Source: UBA5239 sp040391785
GTDB taxonomy: Bacteria; Verrucomicrobiota; Lentisphaeria; Victivallales; Victivallaceae
Length of the DNA stretch: 64,000 bases
Direction of reading: 5' to 3'
Assembly: GCA_040391785.1 (NCBI GenBank)
Contig: JBEBXH010000013.1
Span: 35,762-99,761 of the forward strand
The translations under genes were made by a program, and so were the position numbers. The notes under the pieces were generated by a model. The model saw only the letters and a list, made by a program, of their open reading frames with translations. It had not been told where the DNA came from and did no database searches. This document shows, piece after piece, positions 28,958 through 36,916 of the stretch (within the stretch, counting starts at the first letter, position 1; each line of letters begins with the position of its first letter).

Positions 28958-29827
28958 ATGGAAAAAATCATTGAAATACTGAGCAATAAACATCTCCTGA
29001 CCGTTTCGGCGGTCGTCCTGGCCCCGGTCCTCGGCGGCCTGATCATGGGGATCGACCGTAAAGTCACCGCCCGCATGCAGGGCCGTATGGGACCGCCGCT
29101 GCTGCAGCCGTTCTACGACCTCTTCAAGCTTTTCGGCAAAGAACCGATCGCGCTGCACCGGCCGCAGATCATGTATGCGTTTCTGCACCTCGCCTTCATG
29201 GTTCTGGTGCTGGTCATGCTGATGCAGGGGCAGGACTTGCTGATGATCCTGTTGATCCACGCGTTTGCGTCGATCAGCCTGATTCTCGGGGCCATGAGCG
29301 TGCGCTCGCCCTACAGCTGGATCGGCAGCCAGCGCAAAATCATGCAGATCCTGGCCTACGAACCGGTGCTGCTGGTGCTGATCCTGGCGATCAATTTGCG
29401 CGACAACAGCTTCCTGGCGTCGAAAGTGATGGCGAATCCGCAGCCGCTGCTGATCTCCATGCCGCTGTTGTTCCTGGCGTTCGTCTGCGTGGTCATCATC
29501 GAACTTGGCAAATCGCCGTTCGACGTGGCTTCCTCGCACCATGCGCACCAGGAAATCGTCAAGGGGCTGACGCTGGAATACTCCGGCCCGTTCCTCGGCA
29601 TCCTCGAGATTGCGCACTTCTTCGAAGTCGCGATTTTCTTCGGGCTGATCATGTGTTTCTGGCACACCAACCTGTGGATCGGGCTGCTGCTGGAAACGGT
29701 CGTGTTTATCTTCATCCTGGTCGTCGACAATGCGTTTTCGCGTTTGCCGGCCGGCTGGATGGTGCGTTATATGTGGACCGTGCCGCTGACGCTGGCACTG
29801 GCAAACCTGATCTGGTTATGGAGCTGA
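28958..29827 (+). CDS. echB: Ech-type hydrogenase membrane subunit B (NuoH-like)
   Basis: 289 aa, seven or eight TM helices. RMQGRMGPPLLQPFYDLFKLFGKE is the conserved NuoH/HycD loop next to the quinone-like cavity, and ELGKSPFDVASSHHAHQEIVKG is the second signature with the conserved acidic residues. It anchors the soluble hydrogenase arm and links electron flow to ion pumping. Start lies 15 bp after echA. Confidence 0.9.
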   Translation: MEKIIEILSNKHLLTVSAVVLAPVLGGLIMGIDRKVTARMQGRMGPPLLQPFYDLFKLFGKEPIALHRPQIMYAFLHLAFMVLVLVMLMQGQDLLMILLIHAFASISLILGAMSVRSPYSWIGSQRKIMQILAYEPVLLVLILAINLRDNSFLASKVMANPQPLLISMPLLFLAFVCVVIIELGKSPFDVASSHHAHQEIVKGLTLEYSGPFLGILEIAHFFEVAIFFGLIMCFWHTNLWIGLLLETVVFIFILVVDNAFSRLPAGWMVRYMWTVPLTLALANLIWLWS

Positions 29828-29831
29828 TATT

Positions 29832-30353
29832 ATGACCAAAGCTACTGCAAAATCCCCCTGGGTGGTGCATTTCAACTGCAACAGCTGCAACGGCTGCGAT
29901 ATTGAATTTCTCGCCTGCCTGACCCCGATGTACGACGTGGAACGCTTCGGCGTGCTCCATGTCGGCAATCCCAAACACGCCGACGTGCTGGTGGTCACCG
30001 GATCGGTCAACCACCGCAACAAACGCGTGCTGAAAAACGTCTACGACCAGATGCCTTCGCCGAAGGTCGTCGTGGCCATGGGCGTCTGCGGCGCCACCGG
30101 CGGCGTGTTCGCCGACTGCTACAACGTGCTCGGCGGCATCGACAAAGTGATCCCGGTGGACGTGTTCGTCCCCGGCTGCCCGCCCCGCCCGGAAGCCATG
30201 ATCGACGGCATCGTTGAAGCCGTCGGCATCCTGGCGAAAAAACGGATCGAGACCGAAACCGTTCCGGCTCAGCAGCCCGTAAAGATCGTCCGTCCGGCCC
30301 CCCAGCCGGAAACCATCCCCACCACCGAAGAAACAACCAAGGCGGTGTCATAA
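29832..30353 (+). CDS. echC: Ech-type hydrogenase small subunit C (NuoB-like)
   Basis: 173 aa. The N-terminal FNCNSCNGCDIEFLACL and later GVCGATGG and VPGCPPRPEAM supply Cys ligands of the proximal [4Fe-4S] cluster, as in NuoB/HycG/EchC. It passes electrons between the NiFe site in EchE and the ferredoxin EchF. The last ~30 residues are a Pro/Glu/Thr-rich tail not typical of the family. The stop TAA overlaps the echD start (TAATG). Confidence 0.92.
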   Translation: MTKATAKSPWVVHFNCNSCNGCDIEFLACLTPMYDVERFGVLHVGNPKHADVLVVTGSVNHRNKRVLKNVYDQMPSPKVVVAMGVCGATGGVFADCYNVLGGIDKVIPVDVFVPGCPPRPEAMIDGIVEAVGILAKKRIETETVPAQQPVKIVRPAPQPETIPTTEETTKAVS

Positions 30354-30748
30354 TGATGACTGTAACTGAAGTAATCACCCTCGAAAACATGATCGAAAAG
30401 ATCGCCTCGCTGCTGCCGCGCAATTACCGGTTCGTGACGATGACGGCGGTCGACTCCGACACCCATTTCGACATTTATTATCATTTCGACCTGGATTATC
30501 AGCTGACCAACTTTCAGCTGAAGCTGGAAAAAGGCAAGGCGCTGCCCAGCATTTCCGCCATTTGCCCTCCCGCGTTCATCGTGGAAAATGAAATCCAGGA
30601 CCTGTTCGGCATTATCATCAGCGGCCTGAACCTCGACTACCAGGATCGCTTCATCCTCTCGGCCGACGCGCCGTTGAAGCCGTTCTGCCGGGTTCCCGGC
30701 GTCGGCGTCAGTATCGTGGAAACAGAAAAAATCGGAGGTCAAGCATGA
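30353..30748 (+). CDS. echD: Ech-type hydrogenase subunit D (NuoC-like)
   Basis: 131 aa. VENEIQDLFGIIISGL resembles the NuoC/HycE-N signature ExExxDLFG. EchD/NuoC packs against the large subunit. Two ATGs (30353, 30356) are possible. It overlaps echE in ATGA. Short, as EchD proteins are. Confidence 0.85.
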   Translation: MMTVTEVITLENMIEKIASLLPRNYRFVTMTAVDSDTHFDIYYHFDLDYQLTNFQLKLEKGKALPSISAICPPAFIVENEIQDLFGIIISGLNLDYQDRFILSADAPLKPFCRVPGVGVSIVETEKIGGQA

Positions 30749-31821
30749 GTATGGTCGTACCTTTCGGGCCGCAGCATCCGGTGCTGCCGGAGCCGATTCA
30801 ATTGCGTCTGGTGTTGCAGGAAGAACGCGTCATGTCCGCCCTGCCGGTGCTCGGCTACGTGCACCGCGGGCTGGAAAAACTGGCGGAGAAAAAGGATTTC
30901 CAGCAGGATACTTATCTGATCGAGCGTGTCTGCGGCATCTGCAGCTTCATCCATTCGCTTTGCTATTGCGAGGGCATCGAGGAGCTGATGGACCTGAAGG
31001 TTCCGCCCCGCGCCAATTATCTCCGCGTGGTCTGGAGCGAACTCCACCGCATGCACAGCCATCTGCTCGCCACCGGGCTGCTGGCCGACGCGTTCGGATT
31101 TGAAAACCTCTTTATGCAGCTGTGGCGCACCCGCGAGCACATTCTGGACGCCATGGAGTACACCACCGGCGCCCGTATCATGCTCGGCAGCTGCTGCATC
31201 GGCGGCGTCCGCAAGGACATCAACGCCGAACAGAAGAAATTCGTCCTCGACAAACTGGCGATCGTAGAAAAGGACCTGAAGGTCCTGCTGCCGGTGCTGC
31301 TCGATGATTACAGCGTCAAGAAGCGTCTGGTCGGCGTGGGCGTGCTGGAGCCGAGAACGGCCCAGGAATGCGGCGCCGTAGGGCCCACCGCCCGCGGCAG
31401 CGGCCTTGCCATGGACCACCGCATGACCGGATATTGCGCCTATGGCGAACTCGGCTTCCAACCGGTGGTCGAGAACGACTGCGACTCCTATGCCCGTACC
31501 AAGGTCCGGGCCCGTGAGCTCACCCAGTCCCTCGAACTGGTTCGCGAGGCCCTCGACCGCCTGCCGGATTCGGAGCTGAAAACCCCGTTCAAGGGCAATC
31601 CGCCCGCGGGCGAAGCGGTGATCCGCGCCGAGCAGCCTCGCGGCGAAGTGCTGTATTACTTCAAGTCCAGCGGCAAAGACAAGCTGGACCGCCTGCGTGT
31701 CCGCACTCCCACATTCGCCAATCTGTCGCCGCTGCTCGGCATGCTGATCGGTTGTACCCTGCCGGATGTCGGGGTGATTATTTTGTCGGTCGACCCCTGT
31801 GTCAGTTGTACGGAGCGTTAA
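30745..31821 (+). CDS. echE: Ech-type [NiFe] hydrogenase large subunit E (NuoD-like)
   Basis: 358 aa. The NiFe site ligands are present: RVCGICSF (Cys63, Cys66) and DPCVSCTER at the very end (Cys352, Cys355). Other landmarks are VPPRANYLRVVWSELHRMHSHLL and GPTARGSGL. The protein stops exactly at the DPCxxCxxR residue that is the mature C-terminus in other hydrogenases, so no C-terminal extension is cut. It reduces protons with ferredoxin electrons, or the reverse. Confidence 0.94.
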   Translation: MSMVVPFGPQHPVLPEPIQLRLVLQEERVMSALPVLGYVHRGLEKLAEKKDFQQDTYLIERVCGICSFIHSLCYCEGIEELMDLKVPPRANYLRVVWSELHRMHSHLLATGLLADAFGFENLFMQLWRTREHILDAMEYTTGARIMLGSCCIGGVRKDINAEQKKFVLDKLAIVEKDLKVLLPVLLDDYSVKKRLVGVGVLEPRTAQECGAVGPTARGSGLAMDHRMTGYCAYGELGFQPVVENDCDSYARTKVRARELTQSLELVREALDRLPDSELKTPFKGNPPAGEAVIRAEQPRGEVLYYFKSSGKDKLDRLRVRTPTFANLSPLLGMLIGCTLPDVGVIILSVDPCVSCTER

Positions 31822-31823
31822 TC

Positions 31824-32141
31824 ATGAGCATAAGATTGTTTACCATTTTAAAAGATATTGTGGCGAATACGTTCAGCAAGCCCTATACCAGAAATTACCC
31901 GTTTGAAGTCCGCCCGAGTTTCGAGGGTGAGCGCGGCAAACTGGTGATTGAAGAGGACAAGTGCATTTACTGCGGCATCTGCGAGCGCAAATGCCCCGCG
32001 AATGCGATCAAAGTGACCAAGAAGCCGGACCAGTCGTGGCAGTTCGAGCGCTTCCGCTGCATTCTGTGCGCGGCCTGCGTCGAAGCCTGCCCGAAGAAGT
32101 GCCTTCACATGGTGTCGCGCCTCGAAAAAGAAGGGAAGTAA
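31824..32141 (+). CDS. echF: Ech-type hydrogenase ferredoxin subunit F (NuoI-like)
   Basis: 105 aa from ATG 31824. It carries two [4Fe-4S] motifs, CIYCGICERKCP and CILCAACVEACPKKC. It takes electrons from soluble ferredoxin. It starts three bases after the echE stop. Last gene of the hyp-ech run; 120 bp of intergenic DNA with a new promoter follows. Confidence 0.93.
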   Translation: MSIRLFTILKDIVANTFSKPYTRNYPFEVRPSFEGERGKLVIEEDKCIYCGICERKCPANAIKVTKKPDQSWQFERFRCILCAACVEACPKKCLHMVSRLEKEGK

Positions 32142-32171
32142 TCCATTACAGAAAGGTAATGTAGGATATAC

Positions 32172-32199
32172 TTGCAAATATAGTTTGAAATGCTATAAT
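32172..32199 (+). promoter_or_regulatory. Promoter for the 81-aa protein gene
   Basis: TTGCAA (32172-32177), 16-bp spacer, TATAAT (32194-32199). A short hairpin, CGGCATTTTGCCG, lies in the leader. Confidence 0.65.
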
Positions 32200-32261
32200 A
32201 AAGCATTGCGTTTTTAGGAACAGACGGCATTTTGCCGCCCAAAAAAGAAAGGTAAAGAAAA

Positions 32262-32507
32262 ATGGACAAGAAGACTGAGATTTTCGCGGACGGAATCGGA
32301 CAAATTCACTTTGCTGGCGGCATGGTTCGCTACGACTTTGTCACTCTCCAGCCCGATTCGGAAGGCAAAGCCAACCCGACTCCGGTGGTCAATGAGCGCA
32401 TCATCATGCCTCCGCAGGGCTTCCTCAACATGTTCAACTCCATGCAGAACCTGATTGACAAGCTTCTCGAAGCCGGCGTGCTGAAGAAGAACGAAAACGC
32501 CAAATAA
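32262..32507 (+). CDS. Small conserved-looking protein, DUF3467-like
   Basis: 81 aa; GAAAGG ends seven bases upstream of ATG 32262. The pattern IHFAGGMVRYDFVTLQP followed by RIIMPPQGFLNMFNSMQNLI recalls DUF3467 proteins (a short strand pair, then R-[IV]-[IV]-M-[SP]-P and a helix). It has its own promoter and terminator. No signal peptide or TM segment. Function unknown. Confidence 0.6.
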   Translation: MDKKTEIFADGIGQIHFAGGMVRYDFVTLQPDSEGKANPTPVVNERIIMPPQGFLNMFNSMQNLIDKLLEAGVLKKNENAK

Positions 32508-32533
32508 TAAACTGGTTTCAGTTTATTAAGAAA

Positions 32534-32567
32534 AACCGTTGCGGCCAACACCGTAACGGTTTTTTTT
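32534..32567 (+). terminator. Terminator after the 81-aa protein gene
   Basis: AACCGTTGCGG (32534-32544) pairs with CCGTAACGGTT (32551-32561) with one mismatch, six-base loop, then a run of T to 32567. Confidence 0.85.
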
Positions 32568-32583
32568 ATGCCCGGTTTTCAGC

Positions 32584-33873
32584 TCACCAGCCGCCGAAAA
32601 AGTCATTCCAGGCGTGGTTGAACTGCTTCATCTGTGAGGGCGGAATCATGCGGCGGATCGGGAACTTGTCGGCCCGCGAAATCTTGACGATGAAGTTGGC
32701 CGCGGCTTCCACGTAGGACGCGAGGATTTCCGGCGAGATCACCTCGAGGTTGTTCTCGGCGCGGTGGTGGTACCATTGGCCCGAGGCGCAGTTCGGACGG
32801 TAGAGCCACAGCCCCGGCACACCGCACATCACAAACGGAAACTGGTCGGTAAACGGGATGGCATCGGTGGTGTAATTGGCGTACAGATCAAGCTTCTGCA
32901 GCTCCGGCGCGAGCAGCGTTTCGATGTTTTTCGGACCGTTGTAATTGACTGCGGTCCAGCCGAGGCGCGACCCGCAGCTGTCGGCATTGAACATGAATCT
33001 GCCGTATTTCTCGATTTCCACGCGGTGCTTGCGCACGTAAGACGCGCTGCCGACCGAGAGTTGCTCTTCGGCCCCGAACGCAATATGGCGCACCGTATGC
33101 TTGAGTTTCAACGGAGCCAGCACGCGGGCGAGCTCCAGCTGGAACGCTACGCCGGAGGCGTTGTCGTCCGCCCCGGGCGTGGACGCCTGCGAATCGAGGT
33201 GGCTGCCGGTGAAAATGATGCCTGCTTCGGGATCGCTCCCCGGCACGTTGCCGATGGCGTTGAGCGAGACCCCCGGCTGTACTTTGCCCTTGATGATCAG
33301 TTTCGCGGTGGCGGCGCTCTCCTTGAGCCAGTTCCAGGCGTCGTGATACGCCACGCACACGCTCGGCACCGCCCCGATATCCTGCACATAGGACGGGAAC
33401 AGGCCGTCGGCGGTGGGGGTGCCCCCCGGATAACGGATGTCGGTGAAGATCAGAAACGCCGGTTTGGCGGCGATCAGCCGGCGGTAATTCTCGCGCGATT
33501 TGATATGGCAACCGATATGCACGACCGCTTTGTCCTTCAGGAACGACAAGTCTTTGCGTTGATAATCCACCTCGCCGTAAAAGAACACCAGCGGCGCGGC
33601 CGCGGCTTTTTCCGGCACCGGCGAGGCCCCCAGCAGCGAACACGGAAACACGGACTTCTGTGTGCCGGTTTTGATCTCAAGTTCCTCCGATTCAATCATG
33701 CGCTGACGCACCGGAAAGGTCTCCATATCGGGCTCGGCGCCGTGCTTGTGAAATTCCTGGGCGGCGTATTGCCCGGCGGCTTTTTCGGCGTCGGACCCGG
33801 CCAGGCGGATGCCGATTTTGTCGACCAGGGTTTCGAGGTGACGTGCGATCAGATCGGGACTGGGTTTCAGCAT
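32584..33873 (-). CDS. M28-family zinc aminopeptidase
   Basis: 429 aa from ATG 33873, preceded by AAGGAG; a longer frame upstream is unlikely. A PA-like insert (about 100-200) precedes the catalytic part, with FTGSHLDSQ (first Zn His), PGADDNASGVA (bridging Asp), AFGAEEQLSVGS (catalytic and metal Glu) and YHHRAENNLEV (last Zn His). This is the M28 set. No signal peptide, so a cytoplasmic peptidase is likely. Substrate unknown. Converges with the 81-aa protein gene. Confidence 0.88.
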   Translation of the reverse strand: MLKPSPDLIARHLETLVDKIGIRLAGSDAEKAAGQYAAQEFHKHGAEPDMETFPVRQRMIESEELEIKTGTQKSVFPCSLLGASPVPEKAAAAPLVFFYGEVDYQRKDLSFLKDKAVVHIGCHIKSRENYRRLIAAKPAFLIFTDIRYPGGTPTADGLFPSYVQDIGAVPSVCVAYHDAWNWLKESAATAKLIIKGKVQPGVSLNAIGNVPGSDPEAGIIFTGSHLDSQASTPGADDNASGVAFQLELARVLAPLKLKHTVRHIAFGAEEQLSVGSASYVRKHRVEIEKYGRFMFNADSCGSRLGWTAVNYNGPKNIETLLAPELQKLDLYANYTTDAIPFTDQFPFVMCGVPGLWLYRPNCASGQWYHHRAENNLEVISPEILASYVEAAANFIVKISRADKFPIRRMIPPSQMKQFNHAWNDFFGGW

Positions 33874-33933
33874 GGTTCGCTCCTTGGTTTTCGTATAATG
33901 TAATTCGCGGCGGCAAAAAATAAAGCACCCGGT

Positions 33934-33961
33934 TTGCAATATCTGTCGGAAAATGTATATT
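33934..33961 (+). promoter_or_regulatory. Promoter upstream of rmuC
   Basis: TTGCAA (33934-33939), 16-bp spacer and TATATT (33956-33961). Confidence 0.5.
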
Positions 33962-33993
33962 GGAACTGAGAATTTTTAACCACGGAAGTTTTT

Positions 33994-34020
33994 GTCCGAC
34001 TCGTCCGACAAGTCCGAAAG
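33994..34020 (+). repeat. Period-9 GTCCGA repeat in rmuC leader
   Basis: GTCCGA occurs at 33994, 34003 and 34012, exactly 9 bp apart. Related in period and core to the blocks near 0.4, 40.2, 53.1 and 53.7 kb. Confidence 0.6.
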
Positions 34021-34033
34021 AGTATATGCCCTT

Positions 34034-35389
34034 ATGGAAATTTTGCTGATCATAACAATAATTTTGCTGGTGGTGGTGATCGCTTTGCAGATCGTTTTCC
34101 GTCCGCGCGGCGGAGAGGAACTGAACGCCCTGTTGCGCGAAAACCGCGACGAAATCGAGCGGGCATTGCGCGACGAAACCGCCCGCAATCGTGAGGAGCT
34201 GAACAGTTCACTGCGCGAAAACCGCCTCGAACTGATGAATTCATTTAAATTGCTGGGCGACAGCCAGCAGCAGCAGCTCGGGGCCTTTCAAAAAACCGCC
34301 GGCACCGGCTTCGAACAGATTCGCGAGACCATCAAACTGATGGGCGACAGCCAGCAGAAGCAGCTCGATACGTTTCAGCGCGCCACCGCTGCCGGACTCG
34401 AACAAATTCGCGAGACCATCGACAAAAACCTGAAATCCATGCAGGAAGACAACCGCAAGAAGCTCGACGAAATGCGCCAGGTGGTCGACGAAAAACTGCG
34501 CGAATCGGTCGAGAAGCGCTTCAACGAATCCTTCAAACTGATCAGCGAACGGCTCGACCAGGTGCACAAAGGGCTCGGCGAAATGCAGTCGCTGGCGACC
34601 GGCGTCGGCGATTTGAAAAAGGTCCTGACCAACGTCAAGACCCGCGGCAACCTCGGCGAAATCCAGCTCGCCAACATCCTCGAACAGTGCCTCTCGCCGG
34701 ATCAGTACGATACGAACGTGGCGGTACGGCCGGATGGCTCCGAACGCGTTGAATTCTGCGTGAAAATGCCGGGGCGGACGAATGACGACAAGCCGCTCTA
34801 TTTGCCGATCGACTCCAAGTTCCCGATGGAGGATTACCAGCGCATGATTGAGGCTTATGAGAACCAGAGCAGCGATCTGGAGAGCACCCAACGGGCATTT
34901 GAAACTGCCGTGAAAAAGAGTGCGCGCGAGATCCATGACAAATACATCGTTCCGCCCCATACCACCGATTTCGCCATCATGTTTGTGCCGACCGAGAACC
35001 TGTACGCGGAAATTCTGCGCCGTGGGACTCTCTTTGAAACCCTGAACCGCGACTTCAAAATCGCCGTGGTCGGCCCGGCCAATTTAATGGCGTTCCTGAA
35101 CAGCCTTCAAATGGGATTCCGGACGTTGGCCATTGAGAAGCGTTCGAGCGAAGTCTGGAGCGTGCTCGGCGCCATCAAAACCGAGTTCGGCAAATTCGGC
35201 GACGTGCTGGAAAAGACCCAGAAGAAACTCGAACAGGCCGCCAACGAAATCAGCAATGCCGGGATACGCACCCGCGCCATTCAGCGCAAACTGCGCAACG
35301 TTCAAGAGCTCCCCGCCAACGAATCCGCCAAGCTGCTTGAGGATGTCTTCGAAGCGGAATTGCTCCCCGAAAGTGACGACACCCCTTGA
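34034..35389 (+). CDS. rmuC: RmuC-family DNA recombination protein
   Basis: 451 aa from ATG 34034; an in-frame TTG at 33992 would start inside the 9-bp repeat, so it is less likely. An N-terminal TM helix (MEILLIITIILLVVVIALQI) is followed by a long coiled coil to about residue 200, including a ~35-residue duplication (LLGDSQQQQLGAFQKTAGTG / LMGDSQQKQLDTFQRATAAG). The RmuC nuclease-like domain follows, with TRGNLGEIQLANILEQ and LPIDSKFPMEDYQRM. It limits inversion at short repeats in model bacteria. Confidence 0.92.
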   Translation: MEILLIITIILLVVVIALQIVFRPRGGEELNALLRENRDEIERALRDETARNREELNSSLRENRLELMNSFKLLGDSQQQQLGAFQKTAGTGFEQIRETIKLMGDSQQKQLDTFQRATAAGLEQIRETIDKNLKSMQEDNRKKLDEMRQVVDEKLRESVEKRFNESFKLISERLDQVHKGLGEMQSLATGVGDLKKVLTNVKTRGNLGEIQLANILEQCLSPDQYDTNVAVRPDGSERVEFCVKMPGRTNDDKPLYLPIDSKFPMEDYQRMIEAYENQSSDLESTQRAFETAVKKSAREIHDKYIVPPHTTDFAIMFVPTENLYAEILRRGTLFETLNRDFKIAVVGPANLMAFLNSLQMGFRTLAIEKRSSEVWSVLGAIKTEFGKFGDVLEKTQKKLEQAANEISNAGIRTRAIQRKLRNVQELPANESAKLLEDVFEAELLPESDDTP

Positions 35390-35430
35390 GGAAAATGCGA
35401 GGAACCCCGCAACGCCGGTGAGCTTAAAAT

Positions 35431-35463
35431 TGGTGGAGAGGGGGGGAGTTGAACCCGAGTGTT
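35431..35463 (-). repeat. Partial duplicate of the ssrA 3' end (att-type direct repeat)
   Basis: 33 bp match the terminal 33 bp of ssrA (37478-37510) at 30 positions, in the same orientation, including the CCA end and the T-arm. Upstream sequence does not continue as tmRNA. This is what remains when an element integrates into a tmRNA gene and rebuilds it. Confidence 0.8.
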
Positions 35464-35739
35464 TGAAGCTGAAAATCTAAAAATGCATACGACTAAGGTA
35501 AAACAGTGTGGTGGTCCGGACGGCTGCAGGTGGTATGTTCCTGGACGTCCGAACCAGTTTAATGATATTTGCGATTGTCCCCATGCCCTGGGACCGGTCC
35601 CCTGCTTATGAGCGCAGCAAGCATGGAAAATGCGGCCCGGAAACCATCAAAAAAGATAGGACATGGCAAGATCACTTTGGGCGATTTCATTGAATATAGA
35701 ATAATATAGTAAAATTAATATATTTTTTTAGTTCTGCTA

Positions 35740-35768
35740 TTGACATTTCATAACAAATATGTTATAAT
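35740..35768 (+). promoter_or_regulatory. Consensus promoter with dyad operator ahead of the toxin gene
   Basis: TTGACA (35740-35745), 17-bp spacer, TATAAT (35763-35768). A perfect 6-bp-arm dyad, ATAACA-AATA-TGTTAT (35750-35765), covers the spacer and -10, the usual place for antitoxin autorepression. Confidence 0.8.
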
Positions 35769-35803
35769 GATGATTATCAACTAAACACAGAAGGAGGTCC
35801 CGT

Positions 35804-35860
35804 ATGCACAATGCAAAAAAAAATGACTTTATGAGTTTGCCAAGTCCCCCTGGCAAATAG
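35804..35860 (+). CDS. Possible 18-aa leader peptide upstream of the toxin
   Basis: AAGGAGG sits six bases before ATG 35804, the best ribosome site in the element. The frame encodes MHNAKKNDFMSLPSPPGK and stops at 35858-35860, 27 bp before the toxin ATG. It may be a leader or a worn-down gene. No homology is claimed. Confidence 0.35.
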   Translation: MHNAKKNDFMSLPSPPGK

Positions 35861-35887
35861 TAGGTCGCAAAAATGAAGGAGCCTGCA

Positions 35888-36295
35888 ATGGCTAACTATT
35901 TTTTTAATCATTTTAATGAAACAGTAAGAAGGAACATTCAAGAGTTTCCGGAGGATGTAAGGGCAGAATATTCAAAAATTCTTAAACTTTTGGATAAATA
36001 CGGTCCTGTTATTATTCCAGGGAAAACAAAAGTTTGGGAAGGCAGTATTTGTGAAATAACTGCCAATGGCAATGCTGGCTGGTGGCGCGTATTCTATATA
36101 TTTGTTAAAGGATCATTTATATTACTACATACATGTCGCAAGCAGGGTAACAAAACCCCCAATGATGTCGCGAAGGAAGTAAGGAAAAGAGCAAGAAAGG
36201 CTAAGCAATCAATAAAGGAAAAAGCTGTTCTTGCCTCTGGCAAAGATAAGGCAGTCAATGCATTATCTTCTAGAAAGAAGATAAAAAGGGAATAA
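35888..36295 (+). CDS. HigB/Gp49-type (RelE superfamily) toxin
   Basis: 135 aa from ATG 35888 with AAGGAG seven bases upstream; an ATG at 35873 is also in frame. The pattern TKVWEGSICEIT ... GWWRVFYIFVKGSFILLHTCRKQGNKTP ... AKEVRKRARK matches phage Gp49/HigB-like proteins (short sheet, then K-[KQ]-x-x-K-T-P and a basic helix). Such proteins cleave ribosome-bound mRNA. Basic C-terminus. It is followed by an XRE gene, the reverse order (toxin first) typical of higBA. Base composition is AT-rich. Confidence 0.8.
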   Translation: MANYFFNHFNETVRRNIQEFPEDVRAEYSKILKLLDKYGPVIIPGKTKVWEGSICEITANGNAGWWRVFYIFVKGSFILLHTCRKQGNKTPNDVAKEVRKRARKAKQSIKEKAVLASGKDKAVNALSSRKKIKRE

Positions 36296-36310
36296 AAATG
36301 TCCCTTTTTT
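36283..36310 (+). terminator. Terminator at the toxin stop codon
   Basis: AAAAAGGGA (36283-36291) pairs with TCCCTTTTT (36301-36309), and the toxin stop TAA (36293-36295) lies in the loop. It should separate toxin and antitoxin transcripts. Confidence 0.7.
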
Positions 36311-36379
36311 ATATATAAATTTAAAAAGGAGATTAATTGCAAAAGCTTATTGATTAAGGTTTAAATTTGTATTGATATG

Positions 36380-36410
36380 TTGACAATTTTAAGTATATTG
36401 AGGTTATATA
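36380..36410 (+). promoter_or_regulatory. Separate promoter for the antitoxin
   Basis: TTGACA (36380-36385) and a -10 in GTTATATATA (36403-36412) with 17-19 bp spacing. Together with the terminator above this suggests independent antitoxin expression. Confidence 0.5.
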
Positions 36411-36465
36411 TAAGTCCATATCAACAAGGTGTATTGAAATATTGAATTTAATTTATGGTAATAAA

Positions 36466-36846
36466 ATGAAACAGGATAATACGAAGGAGTATTTGAATAA
36501 AGAAAATGAAATGAATTTGCAAGCATTTGACATTGATGAAGAAATAAAGGAATCAATGAAAAATGAAGAATTTAAAAAATATTATGAAGAGAAAGAAGAA
36601 GAATTCGCTTTATTGGATGCAATGTTGGAAGCTCAAAGAATATCTGGCTTGTCACAAACTGAAATTGCACAGCGAATGAATAAAAAACAACCATCCATTA
36701 GTAGAATGTTAAAAGGAAAACATCAGCCAACGGCAAAGATGGTAATTGATTTTATACACGCAAATAACATGAGAATTAAGCATATTGAATTGGAACCTAT
36801 CGAGGCTGAAGAAATAAGTAACGAAGAAGAATTACTTGAAATGTAA
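36466..36846 (+). CDS. HigA-type XRE antitoxin
   Basis: 126 aa from ATG 36466; the start is uncertain (TTG 36442 and ATG 36511 are in frame, ribosome site weak). The HTH is LSQTEIAQRMNKKQPSISRML (about residues 65-85), the XRE fold used by HigA antitoxins. The N-terminus is acidic and helical, fitting toxin neutralisation. The C-terminus is very acidic. AT-rich codon use like the toxin. The 170-bp gap from the toxin is larger than usual for such pairs. Confidence 0.8.
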   Translation: MKQDNTKEYLNKENEMNLQAFDIDEEIKESMKNEEFKKYYEEKEEEFALLDAMLEAQRISGLSQTEIAQRMNKKQPSISRMLKGKHQPTAKMVIDFIHANNMRIKHIELEPIEAEEISNEEELLEM

Positions 36847-36847
36847 C

Positions 36848-36916
36848 AATAGCCAACCTTAGCAAGAATATGTCTGTAATAGTTTACGACGTTCATCAGG
36901 ATCGAGGTTGGCTATT
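36848..36916. repeat. Perfect 12-bp inverted repeat after the antitoxin
   Basis: AATAGCCAACCT (36848-36859) and AGGTTGGCTATT (36905-36916) are exact inverted copies 45 bp apart, beginning two bases after the antitoxin stop. They could be a long-loop terminator or ends of a small insertion. From 36917 to 37215 I see nothing certain. Confidence 0.55.

Noticed and set aside
33992..34033. Extended N-terminus of RmuC from TTG 33992
   Set aside because: The extra 14 residues are translated from the 9-bp repeat, and the protein starts naturally with its TM helix at 34034.
35431..35520. A tRNA gene (Ser-like) on the minus strand
   Set aside because: Only the last ~33 bp look tRNA-like, and they match the ssrA 3' end better than any tRNA; no anticodon arm or 5' acceptor strand follows.
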